From contig JALHTP010000056.1 in NCBI GenBank assembly GCA_022865725.1, forward strand, positions 1 to 13,115: 13,115 bases of DNA, given 5' to 3'. Shown one piece after another: positions 8,707-13,115 of the stretch (position 1 is the stretch's first letter; every line of letters starts with the position of its first letter). Made by a program: the position numbers and the translations under genes. The stretch is from Methyloceanibacter sp. Lineage in GTDB: Bacteria > Pseudomonadota > Alphaproteobacteria > Rhizobiales > Methyloligellaceae. Under the pieces are notes generated by a model that was not told the origin of the DNA, did not search any database, and was given only the letters and a program-made list of their open reading frames with translations.

Positions 8707-9570
8707 ATGGCGGTAGGCGCGCAGAAGACGAGGCTGGGACGGGGCTTGGCGTCGCTGATCGGCGATCGCATCGACGAAGCGGGATTCGGCGCCGATGAGC
8801 AGCGGACGGTTCCGCTTGCCGCGCTGAAGCCGGGGCGGTTCAACCCCAGGCGAAACTTCGCCGAAGGCCAGCTCGAAGAGCTTGCCGCCTCGATCCGCGA
8901 GCGGGGCGTCGTGCAGCCTCTCGTGGTCCGGCCGGCTTCCGGCGACACCTATGAGATCGTCGCCGGCGAGCGCCGCTGGCGGGCGGCCCAGCTCGCCAAT
9001 CTGCACGAGTTGCCGGTCGTCGTGCGCACGCTCTCCGATCAAGAAGCGATCGAGATCGCCATCATCGAGAACGTCCAGCGCGAGGACCTGAATGCCATCG
9101 AGGAGGGGGAGGGCTATCGGCTGCTGATGAGCGGCCACGGCTATACGCAAGAAGACCTCGCCAAGGTGATCGGTAAGAGCCGCAGCCATCTCGCCAACAC
9201 GCTTCGCCTGCTGAAGCTCCCTGACAATGTGCAAGAACTGGTGCGGTCTGGCGAGCTCAGTGCCGGCCACGCACGCGCGCTGATCGGCCGGCCTGACGCC
9301 GCCGCGCTCGCTGCCCGTATCGTTAAGGAAGGCTTAACGGTGCGCGAGGTCGAGGCCCTCACCAAGGACCCGGCCCCGACCAAAGCCAAGCGCCAGAAGA
9401 GCAAGGACGCCGACACCAGAGCCGCCGAGTCCGAGCTGCATGAGGCGCTCGGCCTCGACATCGAGATTCGCAAGGGCAAAGGCGAGAAGGGCGAGCTTCG
9501 TATCCGCTATGCGAGCCTCGATCAGCTCGAGGATGTCCGTCACCGGCTCCTGCGCCGTCCTGGCCGCTAG
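8707..9570 (+). CDS. parB: Chromosome partitioning protein ParB (Spo0J), parS-binding CTPase
   Basis: ParB binds parS, hydrolyses CTP to slide and spread as a clamp, and stimulates ParA. The 287 residues show the N-terminal ParA-contact motif LGRGLASLIG (10-19), the start of the ParB/Srx domain at VPLAALKPGRFNPRRNF (35-51), the CTP-binding GERRWRA (87-93), ENVQREDLNAIEE (121-133), and a helix-turn-helix around QEDLAKVIGKSRSHLANTLRLLKLP (148-172), which reads the CACGTG palindrome. A lysine-rich linker (about 219-235) leads to a C-terminal dimerisation domain (RIRYASLDQLEDVRHRLL). A strong GGGGAGGAGG ribosome site precedes ATG 8707. The stop TAG at 9568-9570 is only eight bases from the end of the converging pyrE. 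Confidence 0.97.
   Translation: MAVGAQKTRLGRGLASLIGDRIDEAGFGADEQRTVPLAALKPGRFNPRRNFAEGQLEELAASIRERGVVQPLVVRPASGDTYEIVAGERRWRAAQLANLHELPVVVRTLSDQEAIEIAIIENVQREDLNAIEEGEGYRLLMSGHGYTQEDLAKVIGKSRSHLANTLRLLKLPDNVQELVRSGELSAGHARALIGRPDAAALAARIVKEGLTVREVEALTKDPAPTKAKRQKSKDADTRAAESELHEALGLDIEIRKGKGEKGELRIRYASLDQLEDVRHRLLRRPGR
9323..9337. promoter_or_regulatory. CtrA-box-like motif in parB
   Basis: TTAA-GGAAGGC-TTAA is an exact match to TTAA-N7-TTAA. It lies in parB codons for IVKEGLT, between the helix-turn-helix region and the linker. It is the second exact match near parS in this window. Function is inferred only from the motif. Confidence 0.35.
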
Positions 9571-9578
9571 GGTCCCCG

Positions 9579-10145
9579 CTAGGTGGCCGCGAGAAACTCC
9601 TCGGCGCGAAAGAGCGATTTGAAGGGAATGCCGGCTTTGGCATAGAGGTCGGCGGCGCCTTCGCCGCGATCGAGGATCGAAAGCACCAGAGCGACTTTCG
9701 CGCCGGCCTCCGTGACCGCCTTGACCGCATCCATGGCCGATCCGCCCGTGGTGGTCACATCTTCCAGAATGACGACCGTCTTGCCGGCGATGTCGGCGCC
9801 GTCGACGCGCTTCTTGGTGCCGTGATCCTTGACGGCCTTGCGCACGAAAAACCCGGGAAGTCGGCGGCCGAAGTCGACGCTCCGCATGGCGACCGGCGCG
9901 ATGAGCGGCACCGCCCCCATCTCCAGGCCGCCGATGCAGTCTGCATTAACTCCCTGTAGTTGTTGTAGAATTAGCTCAGCCATGAGGTTGGCGCCGTCAG
10001 GGTCGAGCATCGCCGGCTTCATGTCGAAATAGAAATCGCTCTCGCGCCCCGAGGCGAGCGTGATGCGCCCTCGCCTGAACGCACGCTCCTTGAGCAGCGT
10101 GAAAAGCTTCTGGCGCGAGTCGTGATGTTGGCTGCGCTCGTTCAA
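9579..10145 (-). CDS. pyrE: Orotate phosphoribosyltransferase
   Basis: PyrE converts orotate and PRPP to orotidine 5'-monophosphate in de novo pyrimidine synthesis. The 188-residue protein has the short alphaproteobacterial form. It shows RRGRITLASGRESDFYFDMKPAMLDP, GGLEMGAVPLIAPVA, FFVRKAVKDHGTKK (the catalytic-loop lysines) and the PRPP-binding motif VVILEDVTTTGGSAMDAV. The only in-frame start before the conserved region is TTG at 10145-10143: a stop lies four codons upstream, and the next ATG falls at residue 43 inside conserved sequence. A good GAGGTG ribosome site precedes the TTG, so a rare start codon seems real. The gene lies 49 bp downstream of holA and runs into parB tail to tail. 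As I recall, parB is often directly adjacent to holA in related genomes, so pyrE may be an addition here. Confidence 0.95.
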   Translation of the reverse strand: MNERSQHHDSRQKLFTLLKERAFRRGRITLASGRESDFYFDMKPAMLDPDGANLMAELILQQLQGVNADCIGGLEMGAVPLIAPVAMRSVDFGRRLPGFFVRKAVKDHGTKKRVDGADIAGKTVVILEDVTTTGGSAMDAVKAVTEAGAKVALVLSILDRGEGAADLYAKAGIPFKSLFRAEEFLAAT

Positions 10146-10194
10146 GGCCGCACCTCACTTCAGCGAGACATGCATACAACGGCCAGCGCGTCCG

Positions 10195-11205
10195 TCAAAT
10201 CCTCGACGTGAGCGTCAGCACGAGACGTTCGGCGAAGGCGCCTTCGAGATCGGGCGACCGGCGGATGCGCCTGATCGCCTCTTGGATCAGCGGCAGCGCG
10301 TGGGAAAGCCGGCTCGCGCCCCAGCGCTTGCAATGAGCGAGGAACAGAGGCTCGCGTTTGAAATGGAGGCGCGGCTTGAGCGATTTGACGGCCTGCTCGA
10401 GACTTCCACCCGAGCCTTGCGCCGATGCGACCCGGTGCAGCTGCGTGAAGTGCCGCCCAAGCGCCGAGAGCGCCGCCGATCTGTCCGTGCCGGCAGCCGC
10501 GAGGCGCTGCAGCCCCGAGAGCGCCGCCTTCGCATCGCCGCCGCTCACGGCATAGACGAAATTGTCGAGCGCCGTCTCCGCGGCGTCTCCGACGATGGCC
10601 TCGATATCGTCATGGCTGACGCGCGTGCTCCCTTGCGCGTAGAGCGCAAGCTTTACGATCTCCGAGCGCGATAAAGCCTGGTCGGCCCCGAGCCGGGTCA
10701 TCAGATAGTCGCGCGCCTCTCTGTCGATGCTGAGCCCTGCCCCGGCAAGCTCCGTATCGATCAGCCGCGACAGCGTGCCTTGATCCCCGTAGCAGGGAAG
10801 CGCCGCCGCGCTTTTGTGAGTCTCGAACAGTTTGCGTAAGCCCGAATCGGGTCTGAGATTGCCGGCCTCGACGATCAGTGGATTGTCGGATTCCGTCGCG
10901 AGCAACGCTTTAAGCGAGGGGACGTCGAGCCTCGCGCCGGCCGTGACCCGAATTACGCTCTGCGCCGCGAACATAGGAACGGTCCTGAGCTCAACCTCGA
11001 GCCGCGCCGGATCCTCGGCCAGATCGCGATCGTCGAGACGAACGATCTCGGTCTGCCCTTTTCCCCGCTTGGCGAAGATCTGCGCCAGTGCGCTTGCCCG
11101 CTCGGCCACGAGGCCCGCATCAGGCCCGTAGACGAGCACGGCGCGGCAAGCCGGCTCGGGCGACTTCACGAAGCTCGCGACGGCTGACGACTTGAGAGCG
11201 ACCAT
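10195..11205 (-). CDS. holA: DNA polymerase III subunit delta
   Basis: The delta subunit opens the beta sliding clamp as part of the clamp-loader complex at the replication fork. The 336-residue product matches the family length. It is recognised by the N-terminal AVLVYGPDAGLVAERASALAQ, LEVELRTVPMFAAQSVIRV (the region of the beta-wrench contact) and NPLIVEAGNLRPDSGLRKLFE. Further cues are the delta-specific middle SAAALPCYGDQGTLSRLID, REARDYLMTRLGADQALSRSEIVKLALY, and the C-terminal collar helices with LHFKREPLFLAHCKRW. As usual for delta, there is no functional P-loop. The start ATG at 11205 lacks an obvious ribosome site; its upstream sequence is pyrimidine-rich, so the start is moderately certain. 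It lies 50 bp after lptE, most likely in the leuS-lptE-holA transcript, with pyrE following. Confidence 0.93.
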   Translation of the reverse strand: MVALKSSAVASFVKSPEPACRAVLVYGPDAGLVAERASALAQIFAKRGKGQTEIVRLDDRDLAEDPARLEVELRTVPMFAAQSVIRVTAGARLDVPSLKALLATESDNPLIVEAGNLRPDSGLRKLFETHKSAAALPCYGDQGTLSRLIDTELAGAGLSIDREARDYLMTRLGADQALSRSEIVKLALYAQGSTRVSHDDIEAIVGDAAETALDNFVYAVSGGDAKAALSGLQRLAAAGTDRSAALSALGRHFTQLHRVASAQGSGGSLEQAVKSLKPRLHFKREPLFLAHCKRWGASRLSHALPLIQEAIRRIRRSPDLEGAFAERLVLTLTSRI

Positions 11206-11255
11206 GATGAAAGAGCGACGGCGCGGGTTACGCGGGAGCGGCGAAAGCGGGAGGC

Positions 11256-11777
11256 CTAGGCGGCGTTGGCGAGAAAGGCCGCGAGCTGGGTCCTGATGCT
11301 GTCGGCGACGGTGCGGGCGGCGCGATTCTCCGCATCGTAGCGCGCGCGCACATTAGCGAAGATTTCCTGGAAGCGGTTATAGGGTGCCCGCGAGGTCGAC
11401 TTAGCCGCGAGCAGGACGGTTCCGCTGGCAACGTCGACCAGCTTGAAAGAGGCGTCGAGCTGGTAGATTTGGCCCGTGGCGTCGCCAGTGATCTGGACGA
11501 GCTGGTCGGTCAAGCTTTCTTTGATGATGATATCGAGCCTATATCGTGACGGAACCGGGTTGCCGCCCCCGGTCGTGGCGAAGATCAGCTCGTTGCGCAG
11601 CTTCTGCCCGACCCGGCCCGGGATGGGCGTAATGTCGACCGCCGCCATCACCGCGGCGAGCTTGGCGCCTCCCGCTGTGGCCCCCCCATAGAGTGGCTGG
11701 AAGCCGCAGCCGGCAAGCGCAAAGGCGCCCAGCCCGGCGAGCAGCGCCGCGACCAAGGCAGGGCTACGCCACGACAT
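11256..11777 (-). CDS. lptE: LPS-assembly lipoprotein LptE
   Basis: LptE is the outer-membrane lipoprotein that plugs the LptD barrel and takes part in delivering lipopolysaccharide to the cell surface. The 173-residue protein begins with a lipoprotein signal: charged start, hydrophobic ALVAALLAGLGAFALAGC, lipobox LAGC with the modified cysteine C24, then the typical GFQPLYG. The mature part contains VDITPIPGRVGQKLRNEL and the late NRFQEIFANVRARYDAENRAARTVADSIRTQL. Sequence conservation in this family is low, so the call rests on the GFQPLYG start, size, lipobox and position after leuS and before holA, a well-known order. ATG 11777 was chosen over the upstream frame start at 11843 because it gives a correct signal peptide and has AGAGGA upstream. 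It overlaps the leuS 3' end by 14 bp. Confidence 0.9.
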   Translation of the reverse strand: MSWRSPALVAALLAGLGAFALAGCGFQPLYGGATAGGAKLAAVMAAVDITPIPGRVGQKLRNELIFATTGGGNPVPSRYRLDIIIKESLTDQLVQITGDATGQIYQLDASFKLVDVASGTVLLAAKSTSRAPYNRFQEIFANVRARYDAENRAARTVADSIRTQLAAFLANAA

Positions 11778-13115
11778 TGACGATCCTCTGCGGCACGACC
11801 ACCACCTTCTTGATTTTACGTCCCCCAATGGCGCGCACGACATTGTCGAGCTTTAGCGCCGCAGCTTCAATATCTTCCTTCGCGGCGTCCCGTGCAATCG
11901 TCAATTCATCCCGTCTTTTGCCGTTCACCTGGACGGCAATTGTGACGGTATCCTCCAGTAAAAGGGCCTTATCTGGGCTCGGCCAGGGCGCTTCGGCGAC
12001 CAGGGTTTCATAGCCGAGCGCAGCCCAGCATTCCTCGGCCAAATGGGGAACCATCGGGGCGGCGATTCGGGCCAGCAGCTCCGCCGCTTCCCGCAGCGCA
12101 TAGGCCATATCCGGGCCAGGCTGTGGGCCGCCAGTCTGCAAGCTGGCCGAGAGCGCGTTGGCGAGCTCGTAGATATGAGCGACGGCGGCATTGAAGCGGA
12201 GCTTCTCGATGGCGCTCGTCACCGCCGCCACGCTCCGATGCGCCGCGCGGCGAACCCCCTCCGCGTCGGGCCCAAATTCGCTCGGCTTGGCGGCGCCGGG
12301 TCTAGCCCCTTTCGCCGCCGCCTCGCCGACAAGCCGCCAGACGCGTTGCAGGAAGCGATGCGCACCGTCCACGCCCGATTCGGTCCATTCGATGTCGCGC
12401 TCGGGCGGCGTGTCCGACAGCATGAACCAGCGCGCGGTGTCGGCCCCGTAAGCCGCGATGATGGTGTCGGGGTCGACCACGTTCTTCTTCGATTTCGACA
12501 TCGACTCGACGGCGCCGATGGTGATGGGCTCGCCCGTCTTGGCGTGCACCGGCTTGCCGTCTTTGCGACTCACCTCCTCCGGCAGCAGCCATTTTCCATG
12601 TACGTCCTTGTAGGTCTCGTGCGTGACCATGCCTTGCGTGAAGAGGCCGCGGAACGGCTCGTCGATGGCGACGTGTCCGCATCTGTGCATGGCGCGGGTG
12701 AAGAAGCGCGCGGAGAGGAGATGCAGAATCGCGTGCTCGACGCCGCCGATATATTGATCGACCGGAAGCCAGTGACCGACAGCGTTGCTGTCGGTCGGCT
12801 CGCCCGATCTCGGCGAGCAGAAGCGCGCGAAGTACCAGGACGAGTCCACGAAGGTGTCCATGGTGTCGGTCTCGCGCGTCGCCTTGCCGCCGCATTGGGG
12901 ACAACTGACATGCTTCCAGGTCGGATGATGGTCGAGCGGATTGCCCGGCCTGTCGAAGCTCACATCGTCGGGCAGCTTCACCGGGAGATCCTGCTCGGGC
13001 ACCGGCACGATGCCGCACACCTCGCAATGGATCATGGGGATCGGGCAGCCCCAATAACGCTGCCGCGAGATGCCCCAGTCGCGCAAGCGATACTGAATCT
13101 TCCGCGTCGCGACCG
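11764..13115 (-). CDS. leuS: Leucine--tRNA ligase, C-terminal half (5' end outside window)
   Basis: LeuRS charges tRNA-Leu with leucine. The frame is open from the window edge (first full codon at 13113) to the TAG at 11766-11764, giving 449 residues of a protein usually near 870. In fragment numbering it starts in the catalytic core after the editing domain: YRLRDWGISRQRYWG (8-22). Then comes a probable zinc site C30/C33 with C71/C74, DTFVDSSWYFARFCSP (86-101), YIGGVEHAILHLLSARFF (121-138) and the KMSKS loop in the form SMSKSKKN (204-211), where serine replaces the first lysine. The anticodon-binding helical domain and a C-terminal domain (QVNGKRRDEL; DNVVRAIGGRKIKKVV) complete it. It is the first visible gene of the minus-strand run to lptE, holA and pyrE, with lptE starting inside its last codons. 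Confidence 0.96.
   Translation of the reverse strand, partial: VATRKIQYRLRDWGISRQRYWGCPIPMIHCEVCGIVPVPEQDLPVKLPDDVSFDRPGNPLDHHPTWKHVSCPQCGGKATRETDTMDTFVDSSWYFARFCSPRSGEPTDSNAVGHWLPVDQYIGGVEHAILHLLSARFFTRAMHRCGHVAIDEPFRGLFTQGMVTHETYKDVHGKWLLPEEVSRKDGKPVHAKTGEPITIGAVESMSKSKKNVVDPDTIIAAYGADTARWFMLSDTPPERDIEWTESGVDGAHRFLQRVWRLVGEAAAKGARPGAAKPSEFGPDAEGVRRAAHRSVAAVTSAIEKLRFNAAVAHIYELANALSASLQTGGPQPGPDMAYALREAAELLARIAAPMVPHLAEECWAALGYETLVAEAPWPSPDKALLLEDTVTIAVQVNGKRRDELTIARDAAKEDIEAAALKLDNVVRAIGGRKIKKVVVVPQRIVNVVA

Overview
The window reads as a GC-rich alphaproteobacterial chromosome, probably Rhizobiales/Hyphomicrobiales-like (the order is inference). The main support is gene order. The set rho, mnmE, mnmG, rsmG, parA, parB, followed by the opposing block holA, lptE, leuS, is the block that lies close to the chromosome origin in many alphaproteobacteria. 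Two ParB-binding (parS-like) palindromes sit inside it, which agrees with a centromere-proximal position. No origin is visible in the window itself.

Layout: 1-617 is the 3' half of rho (+). 618-1070 holds no intact gene. It carries the C-terminal remnant of a UrtA-type urea/amide ABC transporter binding protein, then a paired inverted repeat. 1071-3784 is a two-gene minus-strand unit: a DUF255/YyaL thioredoxin-domain protein followed by a translationally coupled GNAT acetyltransferase. Together 618-3810 looks like accessory DNA placed between rho and mnmE. 3819-9570 is a tight plus-strand operon-like run: mnmE, mnmG, rsmG, parA, parB. 9579-13115 is on the minus strand, transcribed leuS (5' end outside the window), lptE, holA, pyrE. 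It converges on parB with 8 bp between the stop codons.

Functional logic: MnmE and MnmG together modify U34 of tRNAs, and RsmG methylates 16S rRNA, so the first part of the run concerns translation fidelity. ParA, ParB and the parS sites form the chromosome segregation module. HolA (replication clamp loader), LeuRS, LptE (LPS export) and PyrE (pyrimidine synthesis) are housekeeping.

I see no clear sign of an undescribed multi-gene system. The points most worth a second look are: the parS site abutting mnmG and a second one inside the rsmG reading frame; a set of TTAA-N7-TTAA (CtrA-like) motifs within mnmG, parA and parB; a 24-bp in-frame tandem duplication in mnmG; and the accessory insert after rho with its gene remnant and structured repeat.
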